Positions 44,256-54,018 of a DNA stretch of 64,000 nt are shown piece after piece. A program made the position numbers and the translations under genes. This DNA is from Zhongshania sp. R06B22 (lineage in GTDB: Bacteria > Pseudomonadota > Gammaproteobacteria > Pseudomonadales > Spongiibacteraceae): NCBI RefSeq assembly GCF_040892595.1, contig NZ_JBFRYB010000001.1:2542001-2606000 (forward strand). The letters are read 5' to 3'. The notes under the pieces are model-generated. The model saw only the letters and a list, made by a program, of their open reading frames with translations, made no database searches and was not told where the DNA came from. Every line of letters begins with the position of its first letter. The stretch's first letter is position 1.

Positions 44256-44260
44256 CGTCC

Positions 44261-45496
44261 TTAGATACGCTCGATGATTATCGCTGGTGCCATACCACCG
44301 GCGGCACACATAGTGACCAAACCACGCTTTAAATCGCGACGCTCAAGCTCATCCAATAAGGTACCAATCAAAATTGAGCCAGTTGCTCCAATGGGATGCC
44401 CTAGAGCCATAGCGCCACCGTTAACGTTTACCTTGTCACGATCTAGTTTTAGGTCGCGAATAAACTTCTCGGCAACAACGGCAAAGGCTTCATTGATTTC
44501 AAACAAATCAATGTCATCCACTGTTAGGCCAGCTTTCTTTAGCGCTTTTAAGGCTGCGGGAACCGGTGCATTTAGCATTAGAGTTGGTGAATCGCCCATA
44601 TTGACCATTGCAACGATCTTCGCGCGAGGCTTTAAGCCATGCGCTTTCGCGTATTCAGGCGAAGTCAGTAAAATTGCAGCAGCACCATCTACCACACCAG
44701 ACGAGTTACCACCGTGGTGAACATGGCTGATTTTAAGGTCTGGATAGACTTTATTAACAAGACCAGCGTAGGTCGTGCCTTCTTCGTTTAGCGGGTAGTA
44801 AGCCAGCTCAGCAAAAGCCGGCTTTAATGCCGACAGGGCTTCCAGCGTTGTGCCCGGACGCGGGAATTCTTCTTTATCTAAGGCCAAACTGCCATCTTCG
44901 CGATAGACCGGCACCAAACTCTTGTCAAAATAACCATTGGCAATGGCATGCGCCGCGCGCTGCTGGCTGGTGAACGCAAGCTTGTCCAGATCTTCGCGAG
45001 TAATACCCTCTAGCGTTGCAATTGCATCACCGCAAACGCCTTGATGAGGCTGCGGATGAGCTTCGCGTAAAACCATATTCCCATTGTCTAGGAACATCGA
45101 GGGATCGTTACCGTTTTGACCGTAGTTAGACATCATCTCGGCGCCACCGGCAATAACTACATCTTCCATGCCGGACATAATTGATGCCGCAGCAAGGTTC
45201 ACTGCTGTAATACCAGAACCGCAAAAGCGATCTAAAGTAACGGCGCTGCTGCGCACGTCATAGCCAGCTGTTAACGCCGCCATGCGGCCAAGATCACCGG
45301 CCTGCTCGCCGCGCTGTGAACTGGTGCCCCAGATGATATCGTCTACATCTGCGGTGTTTAAATTATTGCGCTCAGCCAATGCCTTTAACACGGTGGCACC
45401 CAATTGTTGGGGGTGAATACCGGCCAGCGAACCCTTACCTGCTTTACCAATACCGCGAGGGGTGCGGCATACATCGATTATCCATGCTTCTGTCAT
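44261..45496 (-). CDS. Acetyl-CoA C-acyltransferase (thiolase)
   Basis: The 411-residue thiolase splits 3-ketoacyl-CoA with CoA, or runs in reverse. The nucleophile cysteine C92 is in LDRFCGSGIT, the histidine is in GGAMALGHPIGATG and the second cysteine is in VTMCAAGGMAPA near the end. The ATG at 45496 follows GAGGAA. It is 32 bp after the upstream crotonase gene. The start MTEAWIIDVCRTPRGIGKAGKG is typical of a thiolase group common in marine gammaproteobacteria that degrade complex acyl-CoAs; chain-length preference cannot be read from sequence. Confidence 0.93.
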   Translation of the reverse strand: MTEAWIIDVCRTPRGIGKAGKGSLAGIHPQQLGATVLKALAERNNLNTADVDDIIWGTSSQRGEQAGDLGRMAALTAGYDVRSSAVTLDRFCGSGITAVNLAAASIMSGMEDVVIAGGAEMMSNYGQNGNDPSMFLDNGNMVLREAHPQPHQGVCGDAIATLEGITREDLDKLAFTSQQRAAHAIANGYFDKSLVPVYREDGSLALDKEEFPRPGTTLEALSALKPAFAELAYYPLNEEGTTYAGLVNKVYPDLKISHVHHGGNSSGVVDGAAAILLTSPEYAKAHGLKPRAKIVAMVNMGDSPTLMLNAPVPAALKALKKAGLTVDDIDLFEINEAFAVVAEKFIRDLKLDRDKVNVNGGAMALGHPIGATGSILIGTLLDELERRDLKRGLVTMCAAGGMAPAIIIERI

Positions 45497-45528
45497 TATT
45501 TTTTCCTCGTTATAAGCCCGACGGGCGA

Positions 45529-46293
45529 TTAACAACCTTTCCAGTTTGGCGCACGCTTCTCGGCAAAAGCCGTTGCACCTTCAATAGCGTCATGGCTAGT
45601 AAAAACACCATCTACAATTTTGGCTTGCTCGGGGAACATCTCACTCTGCTGCCAATCTTGCGATTCAATTACCACTTTCTTGCTGGCGATCACAGCCATA
45701 GGTCCGTTAGCCGCAATACTGCGAGCAAAGGCTTTGGCCCCCTCAAGCGCGCCGCCGGCTTCAACCACCTTGTTCACCAAGCCCAAATCATAGGCACGCT
45801 GCGCTGTGATAAAGTCACCAGTTAAGGCCATTTCCATTGCGATGCGTGACGGAATTTGACGCGGCAAACGCATCAGGCCGCCCGCCGCCGCCGCCAAGCC
45901 GCGCTTCGCTTCGGGGATGCCAAACTTGGCATTATCGGCAACCACAATTAGGTCACAGCAGATTGCCAATTCAAAACCACCAGCCAAGGCGTAGCCTTCT
46001 ACCGCTGCAATGAGCGGCTTTTTAGGCGTTGCTTCACACAAGCCGGCAAAACCACGGCCTTCAATAACGGGCAGTTCACCAGTAACAAAGGCTTTTAAAT
46101 CCATACCGGCGCAAAAGGTATTATCGGCACCGGTTAAAATGGCAGCGCGAATATCGTTATTGCTATCCAGCTCATCCATGGCCGCAGCAATGCCCTTCGC
46201 AACAGCTAGGTTTACTGAGTTTTTTGCCTTCGGACGGTTGATGGTCACAATCATCACACCATCTTCAACGCTCACTAATACTTCATCACTCAT
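45529..46293 (-). CDS. Enoyl-CoA hydratase/crotonase family protein (both catalytic Glu present)
   Basis: The 254-residue crotonase has the oxyanion-hole segment FCAGMDLKAF and GYALAGGFELAICCD with E108, and the second glutamate E128 in FGIPEAKRG, so hydration of a 2-enoyl-CoA is likely. I took the ATG at 46293, behind GAGGG, instead of a GTG at 46323. It lies between a second crotonase and the thiolase, so it may act in the same pathway. Exact substrate is unknown. Confidence 0.88.
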   Translation of the reverse strand: MSDEVLVSVEDGVMIVTINRPKAKNSVNLAVAKGIAAAMDELDSNNDIRAAILTGADNTFCAGMDLKAFVTGELPVIEGRGFAGLCEATPKKPLIAAVEGYALAGGFELAICCDLIVVADNAKFGIPEAKRGLAAAAGGLMRLPRQIPSRIAMEMALTGDFITAQRAYDLGLVNKVVEAGGALEGAKAFARSIAANGPMAVIASKKVVIESQDWQQSEMFPEQAKIVDGVFTSHDAIEGATAFAEKRAPNWKGC

Positions 46294-46350
46294 ATCCTTA
46301 CCCTCATTCTCGGTGTTCGACACCGTTATTAAAATAATGAAATCTCAGCG

Positions 46351-47133
46351 CTACTCACCACGAAATACCGGCGGTCGTTTTTCAAAGAACGCCTGCATCG
46401 CTTCTTTTACGTCAGCAGTACCAACACATATGTTCTGTGCCTGCGCTTCTATTTTCACCACCTCATCATAGCTACGATCTGCTGCCTGGCGCAGTATTTT
46501 CTTCATCTCTCGCAATGCCACAGGTGCTCGCAGTGCGAGCGCCTGAGCCCACTCTAGCGCCGCGGTCATAACCTGATCCGCCGGCACTAACTTATTAACA
46601 ATACCGGCAGCCAAACACGCATCGGCATCTAAACGACCACCTTCAGCCATTAACTGATAGCAGCGCTGATAACCCAAGTAACGCAGTAGCAACCAGCTAG
46701 CACCGCCATCAGGCACCAAGCCAACGTTGCTAAACGCCATGATTAAACTTCCGGAGTCGGCCATTACCACCAAGTCGCAACGCATTGCGATAGCCGCGCC
46801 GACACCAGCCATGACGCCCGGTGAGGCTGCTATCACGGTCTTATCCATCTCACCGATTAGGGACAATATCGGCCCATATTCATCAAGTATCTGATCCTCA
46901 ACCGTTTGATCTTGCAAAAGGCCTTCGCTCAGATCTGCGCCCGAGGAAAAACCACGGCCATTGGCGCCCAATACAACGGTGCGAATAGCGGGGTCGGCAT
47001 TGGCTTGTTGCAGCACCGTGAATAATTCGCTGCGCATTTCACGATTCACAGAATTCAGCGATTCCGGGCGATTAAGGCGTATCTCTGCCACCGCGCCGGT
47101 AATGCTGTATTCCAAGGTATTGTAAGACGTCAT
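46351..47133 (-). CDS. Crotonase family protein, PaaG/isomerase-like
   Basis: The 260-residue crotonase has GFSSGADLSEG as oxyanion loop, but the first hydratase glutamate is replaced (A114 in GVGAAIAMRCD) and the second position is D142 in VGLVPDGGASW. That pattern is seen in PaaG-like and other enoyl-CoA isomerases, so double-bond shifting is more likely than hydration. It follows the SDR gene by 71 bp. CTGGAG precedes the ATG. Confidence 0.85.
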   Translation of the reverse strand: MTSYNTLEYSITGAVAEIRLNRPESLNSVNREMRSELFTVLQQANADPAIRTVVLGANGRGFSSGADLSEGLLQDQTVEDQILDEYGPILSLIGEMDKTVIAASPGVMAGVGAAIAMRCDLVVMADSGSLIMAFSNVGLVPDGGASWLLLRYLGYQRCYQLMAEGGRLDADACLAAGIVNKLVPADQVMTAALEWAQALALRAPVALREMKKILRQAADRSYDEVVKIEAQAQNICVGTADVKEAMQAFFEKRPPVFRGE

Positions 47134-47204
47134 AAATGCTCCAGCTTAAGATCCGCTGCGGCCGCGTCACTGCGACCGCATTTCGAGTTAGGCTAAAGCG
47201 CTTA

Positions 47205-47978
47205 TCAACGCGGCTGCATGCGAATAGCGCCATCCAAACGAATCGACTCACCATTCATATACTCATTTTCAGCAATCATCACTGACAGATGAGCAATTTC
47301 TTCTGGGCGGCCTAAGCGCTGCGGATTAACTACGCTGTTTTCCAGCGATTTGTAGGCCGCTTCCGGGATGGTTTCAAACAATGGGGTGTGAATCAGGCCG
47401 GGGACAATCGTGTTGACACGAATACCATATGACGCCAAGTCGCGAGCCATTGGCAGGGTCATGCCGACTACACCACCTTTAGAGGCGCTATAGGCAACCT
47501 GACCAACCTGACCTTCAAAGGCGGCTACAGAGGCCGTATTGATGATAACGCCGCGCGCGTTGGCGCCGTCGTAGGGCTCGTTCTTGGCCATCTGTTCAGC
47601 TGCAAGACGAGCCACATTAAATGTGCCTACCAAATTGACGTTGATAATATTTTTGTATGCGTCTAGCGGAAATGCGCCTTTTTTACTTAAGGTCTTAACC
47701 GCACTGCCAATACCTGCATAGTTGTTGCAGATGTGAATAGCGCCAAACTTGGCCATGACTTCGGCAATCGCCGCTGCAACAGAGTCTTCATCGGCTACGT
47801 TGACGTTATGGAAGCTCACATTATCTGCGCCCAGCTCAGCGACTATGGTATTGCCGCGTTCAGCGTTCATATCAAAAATGGCAACCTTGCCACCTTTTGC
47901 AACGTAAGCACGGACTGTGCCCTCACCCAGACCCGAAGCGCCACCGGTGACAATTGCTACTTTTCCATTAATATCCAT
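47205..47978 (-). CDS. Short-chain dehydrogenase/reductase (3-hydroxyacyl-CoA dehydrogenase type 2-like)
   Basis: The 257-residue Rossmann enzyme has the cofactor motif TGGASGLG at 11-18, the acidic D36 at the end of strand 2 (IFDMNAERG) that points to NAD(H), CNNYAG where NNAG is usual, and the catalytic S150, Y163 and K167 (INTASVAAFEG, YSASK). It resembles the type 2 3-hydroxyacyl-CoA dehydrogenases (HSD10-like). As first gene of a cluster with two crotonases and a thiolase, 3-hydroxyacyl-CoA oxidation is the natural reading. AGGAG precedes the ATG. Confidence 0.9.
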   Translation of the reverse strand: MDINGKVAIVTGGASGLGEGTVRAYVAKGGKVAIFDMNAERGNTIVAELGADNVSFHNVNVADEDSVAAAIAEVMAKFGAIHICNNYAGIGSAVKTLSKKGAFPLDAYKNIINVNLVGTFNVARLAAEQMAKNEPYDGANARGVIINTASVAAFEGQVGQVAYSASKGGVVGMTLPMARDLASYGIRVNTIVPGLIHTPLFETIPEAAYKSLENSVVNPQRLGRPEEIAHLSVMIAENEYMNGESIRLDGAIRMQPR

Positions 47979-48201
47979 GTGTTTTTCTCCTATTGTGGTC
48001 AGAGTAATTATTGCTTATTCACTTTATCAAAAACTGAACGCGCTGCTATTGCTTTTAAATACGCAGCTACGGCCATCGAAAATCAGAGGGCTATTTTGAA
48101 ACAAAGTGAGTGTTTGAAACCATGCCGATAGGCAACAAAAAAAATGACATTTTCTTACAATCTACTAGTCGCGCGGTTACCCAGTCAAAACCTGCGGGCA
48201 C

Positions 48202-48225
48202 AAAAAAGGGGCGATAAGCCCCTTT
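48202..48225 (-). terminator. Intrinsic terminator of dsbC
   Basis: On the minus strand AAAGGGGC pairs with GCCCCTTT around TTATC and a T6 run follows. It sits 25 bp after the dsbC stop and separates it from the acyl-CoA cluster. Confidence 0.92.
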
Positions 48226-48249
48226 GTAAACGCAATAGCGTGACGGCTG

Positions 48250-49005
48250 CTAGTTAAGCACAACGACACCTAACTGCGCGGCTGTTTTATAGCCGGGGAT
48301 CATACTACCGTCTTCCAGCACAATGGCAGGTGTTCCCGTGACGCCCATCTGCGAGCCCAACTGATATTCTTCTGCAATTGGGTTGCTGCATTTTTTAGGG
48401 TCAATCGGCGCGCCGGCCTTCAAGGAGTCCATCGCCGCTTTGGGATCATCGGCACACCATGCTGACACCATTTTGTCATAGGTGGGCGTCCCTAAACCTG
48501 CCCGCGGGTAACCTAGGTAACGCACTTCGATACCCATGGCATTGAGCTGCGGCACTTCCTGGTGAAGCTTGCGACAGTAACCGCAATCAACATCAGTAAA
48601 AACGTAAATCGCACCCTTAGTTTCACCTTTAGGGCTGAAAATAATCATGTCTTCCCGCTTAACCTGAGCGAGTAGCTCTTTGCGCACCGGCTTAAGCTTC
48701 TTCTCAGCGACACTTTCTATACCTGCCGCACTGATTTCAAACATATCACCGGCAATAAAGTATTTACCGTCGGCACTGGCGTAGACCGTGGGACCGTTTT
48801 GCATAGTGACGAGGTAGAGGTTTGCCACCCCACTTGCTTCTATTTGGGTAATAACTATATCTGGCCGAGTTGCTTTAAAAGAAGCGCGAATCGCTGTGTC
48901 TGCAGCCTTGTCGAGCACTACAGATGCAACCGCCTGCCCAGTCAGCGGGATTAACATACCAGCAAAGGCCAGTACTAACAGAATCCGACGCAAAAACATT
49001 TTCAT
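48250..49005 (-). CDS. dsbC: Thiol:disulfide isomerase DsbC
   Basis: DsbC rearranges wrong disulfides in periplasmic proteins as a V-shaped dimer. The 251 residues have a signal peptide (about 1-27, ending AVAS), a dimerisation domain and a thioredoxin-like domain with the active-site C141-G-Y-C144, plus the cis-proline in VTGTPAIVL. The ATG at 49005 has a weak ribosome binding site; a TTG at 49017 has GGAG at better spacing and adds four residues. In Pseudomonas xerD follows upstream; here rplS is next. Confidence 0.93.
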   Translation of the reverse strand: MKMFLRRILLVLAFAGMLIPLTGQAVASVVLDKAADTAIRASFKATRPDIVITQIEASGVANLYLVTMQNGPTVYASADGKYFIAGDMFEISAAGIESVAEKKLKPVRKELLAQVKREDMIIFSPKGETKGAIYVFTDVDCGYCRKLHQEVPQLNAMGIEVRYLGYPRAGLGTPTYDKMVSAWCADDPKAAMDSLKAGAPIDPKKCSNPIAEEYQLGSQMGVTGTPAIVLEDGSMIPGYKTAAQLGVVVLN

Positions 49006-49225
49006 GTGACTATTCAAATACACTCTCCAAATTTCACTAATAACATACATCTAAATACGAACAATATTTTCGCAACAAGTTTCATATCCGCCAGAATCAA
49101 TGCCGCACAATATGTGAAGCATCAAGAAATCAGCCTTAAATCCCGGGCGATACTCATATCGAGCAATTTGAAAGTATGCGATGAAAATGGCCGCTTCGCA
49201 CCCACTTTTTCTAGACCCAGATAAC

Positions 49226-49254
49226 AAAAAAGGCAGCCAATGGCTGCCTTTTTT
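49226..49254 (-). terminator. Intrinsic terminator of the rpsP-rimM-trmD-rplS operon
   Basis: GGCAGCC pairs with GGCTGCC, flanked by A and T runs, 17 bp after the rplS stop on the minus strand. Confidence 0.95.
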
Positions 49255-49270
49255 GAAATCACTAGAAAGC

Positions 49271-49633
49271 TTAAGCTTTTGCGCCTAGTTTCTCTTTGAT
49301 ACGTGCTGCACGACCGCTAAGCTCACGCAAGTAGTAAAGCTTGGCTTGGCGCACATCGCCGCGACGCTTAACTTGAATGCTATCAATCAAGGGGCTGTAA
49401 GTTTGGAAAGTACGCTCTACGCCTACACCATGAGAAATTTTACGCACAGTAAAGGCTGAGTTCAGGGCACGGTTGCGAATGCCAATAACAACACCTTCAA
49501 AAGCCTGAAGACGCTCACGAGCACCCTCTTTAACTTTAACCTGAACGACAACAGTGTCACCGGGGCTGAAATCCGGCAGTTCTTTGGTGGCCTGCTCTGC
49601 TTCCAGTTCGGCAATAATTTTGTTGGTGCTCAT
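49271..49633 (-). CDS. rplS: 50S ribosomal protein L19
   Basis: L19 sits at the 30S-50S interface. The 120-residue protein has the family pattern [29 protein letters not shown] and [17 protein letters not shown] precedes the ATG. It is the last gene of the conserved rpsP-rimM-trmD-rplS operon, closed by a strong terminator. Confidence 0.98.
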   Translation of the reverse strand: MSTNKIIAELEAEQATKELPDFSPGDTVVVQVKVKEGARERLQAFEGVVIGIRNRALNSAFTVRKISHGVGVERTFQTYSPLIDSIQVKRRGDVRQAKLYYLRELSGRAARIKEKLGAKA

Positions 49634-49681
49634 GGCATACTCCTAAATTCAAAAGTTTATAGCTTCACAGCTAGGTGTTAG

Positions 49682-50422
49682 TTAATTATCAAGCTCGCGG
49701 ATAAACTCCGCCAGCAATGTATTTTGTTCGGCACTCAATTCTACTTTTTGCAGTAAATCCCTGCGCCGCAACCAAGTTCGACCTAGCGACTGCTTGAGTC
49801 TCCAGCGCCGTATCCCTTCGTGATTGCCACTTAACAGCACGTCTGGCACCGATCTATCTCGGTAATGCTCAGGCCGCGTGTAATGCGGGCAATCTAACAA
49901 ACCTTCGGCAAATGAATCTTGCTCTGCCGACAAATGATGCCCCAGCACACCCGGTAATAAACGGCTTAAACCGTCAATCATTACCATGGCAGCCAACTCA
50001 CCACCGCTGAGCACATAATCGCCTATCGACCATTCTTCGTCGACTTCGGCCTCAATTAAGCGCTCATCTACTCCTTCATATCGACCCGCCAATAATACTA
50101 GCGATGGCCGTTGTGCTAACTCAGCCAGACCCTGTTGGTCTAGAGGCCGGCCCTGTGGCGACAAATATATCACTGTCGCACCCGGCGCCACCGACGCTTT
50201 TGCAGCATGAATTGCCTGCTCTAGCGGGGCGGTCTTCATCACCATGCCGGGACCGCCGCCATAAGGCCGGTCGTCCACTGTTTGGTGACGATCCGTGGTG
50301 TAATCGCGAGGATTACAACACGAAATATTTAGCAAACCATTTTGAACTGCTCGACCGGTTACACCGTAATCGCTAACCGCTGCAAACATCTCGGGAAACA
50401 GACTAACCACCGATATGTCCAC
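49682..50422 (-). CDS. trmD: tRNA (guanine(37)-N1)-methyltransferase TrmD
   Basis: TrmD adds the m1G37 next to the anticodon of several tRNAs and prevents frameshifting. The 246-residue SPOUT enzyme shows [34 protein letters not shown] [13 protein letters not shown] and [13 protein letters not shown], the trefoil-knot SAM site. It starts 27 bp after rimM. Confidence 0.97.
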   Translation of the reverse strand: MDISVVSLFPEMFAAVSDYGVTGRAVQNGLLNISCCNPRDYTTDRHQTVDDRPYGGGPGMVMKTAPLEQAIHAAKASVAPGATVIYLSPQGRPLDQQGLAELAQRPSLVLLAGRYEGVDERLIEAEVDEEWSIGDYVLSGGELAAMVMIDGLSRLLPGVLGHHLSAEQDSFAEGLLDCPHYTRPEHYRDRSVPDVLLSGNHEGIRRWRLKQSLGRTWLRRRDLLQKVELSAEQNTLLAEFIRELDN

Positions 50423-50448
50423 GACGCTATCTCCTTTGCCCTTTAAAA

Positions 50449-50994
50449 CTAGAACTCAGGATCCCAGTCCACCAATATCATCCCGGTTTCAAGGTTGATA
50501 TCTTTTATAAATTGCTCTGGCACATAAGGAATTAAGCGCTCCTTATCGTCCAGGCTTCCCGCGCACTTGCGCACCACGAGAACATCATTCGCACCCGTTT
50601 CAAGAAGGTGGCTTACTTCACCTAACAAAACCGGTTCCGTCGATGAGTAAAGCGTCGCCACCTTTAAGCCTGTCAGTTGATGCCAATAAAACTCATCACC
50701 CTCCAAGTCAGGTAACAGTCCTTCTGCGACCGATAATTCCATGCCACAGTAGCCCGCTGCCACATCGCGATCGTCGACCCCTTTCAGGTGAGCGACAATA
50801 CCTTTGCCATGTGCCTTGCACTCATCAAACTCTGCGCGCTGCCACTTTCCAGATTTGCAAAAGTAAACATCGCTGTAATCAAAAAAATTACTAATGGGGT
50901 CAGTGAAAGAATGTATCTTCACCCACCCCTTTACCCCGTACACCGCAGAAATCTTAGCGATTACAACCCGATTTTCCGGGGTAAATGCTGTCAT
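50449..50994 (-). CDS. rimM: Ribosome maturation factor RimM
   Basis: RimM binds S19 and helps the 30S head mature. The 181 residues have the RimM N-domain ([23 protein letters not shown]) and the PRC-barrel C-domain ([12 protein letters not shown]). Its ATG begins on the base right after the rpsP stop codon, so the two are tightly coupled. Confidence 0.96.
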   Translation of the reverse strand: MTAFTPENRVVIAKISAVYGVKGWVKIHSFTDPISNFFDYSDVYFCKSGKWQRAEFDECKAHGKGIVAHLKGVDDRDVAAGYCGMELSVAEGLLPDLEGDEFYWHQLTGLKVATLYSSTEPVLLGEVSHLLETGANDVLVVRKCAGSLDDKERLIPYVPEQFIKDINLETGMILVDWDPEF

Positions 50995-51243
50995 TTAAGC
51001 GGCAGCTGCTGAGTCTTTGAGCAATTTTGCAACGCGATCTGACATTTGAGCGCCTTGAGCAACCCAATGATCAACGCGTGCGTTATCAACGCGCAGACGT
51101 TCTTCGTTACCGCGAGCTACTGGGTTAAAGAAACCAACGCGCTCAATAAAACGACCGTCACGTGAAGTGCGGCTGTCAGTAACTGTCAGATGATAAAATG
51201 GGCGCTTTTTAGAGCCGCCACGTGCCAAACGAATAGTGACCAT
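50995..51243 (-). CDS. rpsP: 30S ribosomal protein S16
   Basis: S16 is a primary binding protein of the small subunit. I chose the ATG at 51243 (82 residues) because the family starts [19 protein letters not shown]; a frame from 51264 would add seven unlikely residues. It begins the ribosomal operon, with a promoter in the gap toward ffh. Confidence 0.97.
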   Translation of the reverse strand: MVTIRLARGGSKKRPFYHLTVTDSRTSRDGRFIERVGFFNPVARGNEERLRVDNARVDHWVAQGAQMSDRVAKLLKDSAAAA

Positions 51244-51566
51244 TCTTGTTTCATTTCCTAGCATTTGGGCAGGGTTTAATACCTGCTTATCGAAAAGTTC
51301 GAAGCGATAATATGACCGAAGCCATAAAGGCGCGGAATTATAAGGGAAATCGATGATATATGAAACACTTAGCGCGCTTTTTCTTGCCGACCCGTCAAGG
51401 CCGATTCAAGCAAGAAATAGCCAAGGGCTAGTGATCACAGAAAATACGAATAATAACCAATATTATCAATTAATTAGATCTTTTTATTAATTCAAAGCAT
51501 TAACACATGGGAAGGCGCTTAACGCAAACCTGCCACGCCAAAAGCACCCTCAGTCACCCAGAGACA
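51244..51566. promoter_or_regulatory. Intergenic region between ffh and rpsP with rpsP promoter
   Basis: No gene is seen in these 323 bases. On the minus strand a perfect TATAAT at 51342-51337 lies about 95 bp before the rpsP ATG, followed by CCGCGCC. The segment toward ffh is very AT-rich and may act as an UP element or separator. No clear terminator for ffh was found. Confidence 0.55.
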
Positions 51567-52940
51567 TCACATACCTGGGAAGCGGCCGCCACCGGGAGGT
51601 GCCATTCCACCCATACCCCTCATCATATTTGTCATGCCGCCCTTCTGCCCCATTTTTTTCATCATTTTCGCCATTTGCTTATGCTGTTTAAGCAAACGGT
51701 TTAAATCCTGAATCTCGGTGCCAGACCCCATGGTGATGCGGCGCTTGCGCGAACCGTTTAACAAATCTGGATTGCGACGCTCCGCCGGTGTCATCGAATT
51801 AATGATGGCCTCCATGCGAGTAAACATCTTGCCGTCCATCTGACTCTGCGCCATTTGCGCCATATTACCCATGCCAGGCAGCTTATCGAGCAAGCCCTTC
51901 ATGCCACCCATATTTTGCATTTGCTGCAACTGATCACGCAAATCCTCTAAATCGAACTTCTTGCCTTTTTTAAGCTTTTTGGCAAGCTTCTCCGCCTTGT
52001 CTTTGTCGAGCTTAGATTCCGCCTCATCAATAAGAGACAAAATATCGCCCATACCCAAAATACGCGATGCAATACGATCTGGGTAAAAAGGATCCAGTGC
52101 GTCGGTCTTTTCACCCACACCCATAAATTTAATCGGTTTACCGGTGATATGTCGCACCGACAGGGCAGCACCGCCGCGGCTATCAGCGTCAGCCTTGGTC
52201 AAAATAACGCCGGTTAGCGGCAATGCCTCGCCAAAGGCCTTGGCGGTATTTGCCGCATCTTGGCCCGTCATCGCGTCGACGACGAACAAGGTTTCTATCG
52301 GTTTGATAGCGGCGTGCAAACCCTGTATTTCGGCCATCATGTCAGCATCGATAGCAAGGCGACCGGCGGTATCCACAATCACCACATCATAAAAGCGCAA
52401 TTTCGCTTCAGCGATGGCCGCATTAGCGATATCTATCGGCTTTTGCTCAATATTACTGGGGAAGAAGCCCGCGCCAATATCATTCGCCAAGGTCTCAAGC
52501 TGCTTGATTGCCGCTGGACGATAAACATCGACACTCACTACTAACACTTTCTTTTTGTGCTTTTCTTGCAGGAATTTCGCCAGTTTGGCTACCGAGGTAG
52601 TCTTACCCGCACCCTGTAAACCTGCCATCAACATCACCGCAGGAGGCTGCGTCGCCAGATTCAGGGTTTCATTTTGGCTGCCCATAATCGTTTCCAGCTC
52701 TTGCTGGACGATTTTAACGAACATCTGCCCCGGACTAAGGCTCTTACTCACCTCCTGCCCTACTGCACGCACCTTTACTGCTTCAACAAAATCCTTAACG
52801 ACTGGCAGGGCAACATCGGCCTCGAGCAGCGCCATACGCACGTCGCGCATGGCGTCAGCGATATTGTCCTCACTCAACCGCGCCTGCCCAGTAACATGGC
52901 GTAAGCTCTGCGATAGGCGTTCGGTTAAATTTTCAAACAT
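51567..52940 (-). CDS. ffh: Signal recognition particle protein Ffh (SRP54)
   Basis: Ffh with 4.5S RNA targets nascent membrane proteins to FtsY. The 457 residues hold the N domain, the GTPase domain with G1 GLQGAGKTT at 107-115 and later DTAGRL and TKADADSRGG, and the methionine-rich M domain with GSGTEIQDLNRLLKQ. The C-terminal tail is rich in Gly and Met. I took the ATG at 52940 (MFENLTERLSQSL, GAGAG upstream); a longer frame from 53102 adds an unrelated N-terminus. Confidence 0.98.
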   Translation of the reverse strand: MFENLTERLSQSLRHVTGQARLSEDNIADAMRDVRMALLEADVALPVVKDFVEAVKVRAVGQEVSKSLSPGQMFVKIVQQELETIMGSQNETLNLATQPPAVMLMAGLQGAGKTTSVAKLAKFLQEKHKKKVLVVSVDVYRPAAIKQLETLANDIGAGFFPSNIEQKPIDIANAAIAEAKLRFYDVVIVDTAGRLAIDADMMAEIQGLHAAIKPIETLFVVDAMTGQDAANTAKAFGEALPLTGVILTKADADSRGGAALSVRHITGKPIKFMGVGEKTDALDPFYPDRIASRILGMGDILSLIDEAESKLDKDKAEKLAKKLKKGKKFDLEDLRDQLQQMQNMGGMKGLLDKLPGMGNMAQMAQSQMDGKMFTRMEAIINSMTPAERRNPDLLNGSRKRRITMGSGTEIQDLNRLLKQHKQMAKMMKKMGQKGGMTNMMRGMGGMAPPGGGRFPGM

Positions 52941-53144
52941 GCGTAAACTCTCTGAAATCTGTAAGTGATAAATTTGAAAACACGGTTCAAGTCGACATTT
53001 TGCCGTGAACGCGCTTACAATCTGCTCGCTGTGCATCGTTAAAAAATAACGATGCCGCGCAAAATCATGACGCAGTATAACCGAGTCATCAGGCAGACCC
53101 AACGCTCAGCACACACAATACGGATATAACGGTCACACTAACCG

Positions 53145-53942
53145 ATGAATTTATACACTAGCCTTGCCGCCATTATTCTCTATATCGCAGCCGCGGGCAT
53201 TCAATATCGCACGCGCAACCGCGCCCTCGGCAAGCCCGGCGCAATCATCGGCATGGCAGCCGTATTCTTCCATGCGATAGCCGCCATTACCGCCATCCAT
53301 ACCGTTGACGGCATGGATCTTGGGGTGATTCAGGTGCTATCGCTTATTACCTGGCTGATTTGTTTAATCATCCTAAGCGCCAGCCTGCACCGGCCGCTGC
53401 ATAATCTATTAGTTCCTTTATACCCATTGGCAGCGATGAGCTTGCTGGCGGAAGTAGTAATCCCGGAGAGCCAGCAACTGCTGCAGCACCAGCCAATTGG
53501 GGTGTTATGCCATATATTGCTTTCGATACTTGCTTACAGCGTACTCACCATAGCGGCGACTCAGGCAATTTTGCTAGCCTCGCAAGACCGCATGCTGCGC
53601 AAGCACCACCTAAAAGGCTTACCCAGCATTCTTCCGCCCCTGCAAACAATGGAAGCCATGCTATTCGAACTGATTTGGGCCGGCTTCTTTCTTCTCACTC
53701 TGGCCATCATCACCGGCGGCATCTACGTCGACGATATGATGGCTCAGCACCTGATCCACAAAACCGTGTTTTCGATACTATCGTGGGTATTACTAGCTAT
53801 CTTATTATGTGGTCGCGCTTTTATTGGCTGGCGCGGGAAAGTCGCTATACGCTGGACGCTATGGGCGTTTGCCTGCCTCCTGTTGGGCTACCTAGGCACA
53901 AAAATTGCGCTATCTGTGATCATCCATGCCACAATAGCTTGA
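53145..53942 (+). CDS. ypjD: CcsA/YpjD-like inner membrane protein
   Basis: The 265-residue polytopic protein has eight predicted membrane segments and belongs to the cytochrome c assembly (CcsA/CcmC-like) superfamily branch YpjD. It lacks an obvious tryptophan-rich WWD heme motif, as YpjD proteins do. It is divergent from ffh and followed by the CorB-like gene, an arrangement conserved in Pseudomonas. The role is unproven. Confidence 0.87.
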   Translation: MNLYTSLAAIILYIAAAGIQYRTRNRALGKPGAIIGMAAVFFHAIAAITAIHTVDGMDLGVIQVLSLITWLICLIILSASLHRPLHNLLVPLYPLAAMSLLAEVVIPESQQLLQHQPIGVLCHILLSILAYSVLTIAATQAILLASQDRMLRKHHLKGLPSILPPLQTMEAMLFELIWAGFFLLTLAIITGGIYVDDMMAQHLIHKTVFSILSWVLLAILLCGRAFIGWRGKVAIRWTLWAFACLLLGYLGTKIALSVIIHATIA

Positions 53943-54018
53943 TACCTTGGTTTATCGCGCCTGTCTGGCTTTAGTTAAGATTGGCAACTATTTAATTTAT
54001 TAAGGAGTTTTAGGCTTT

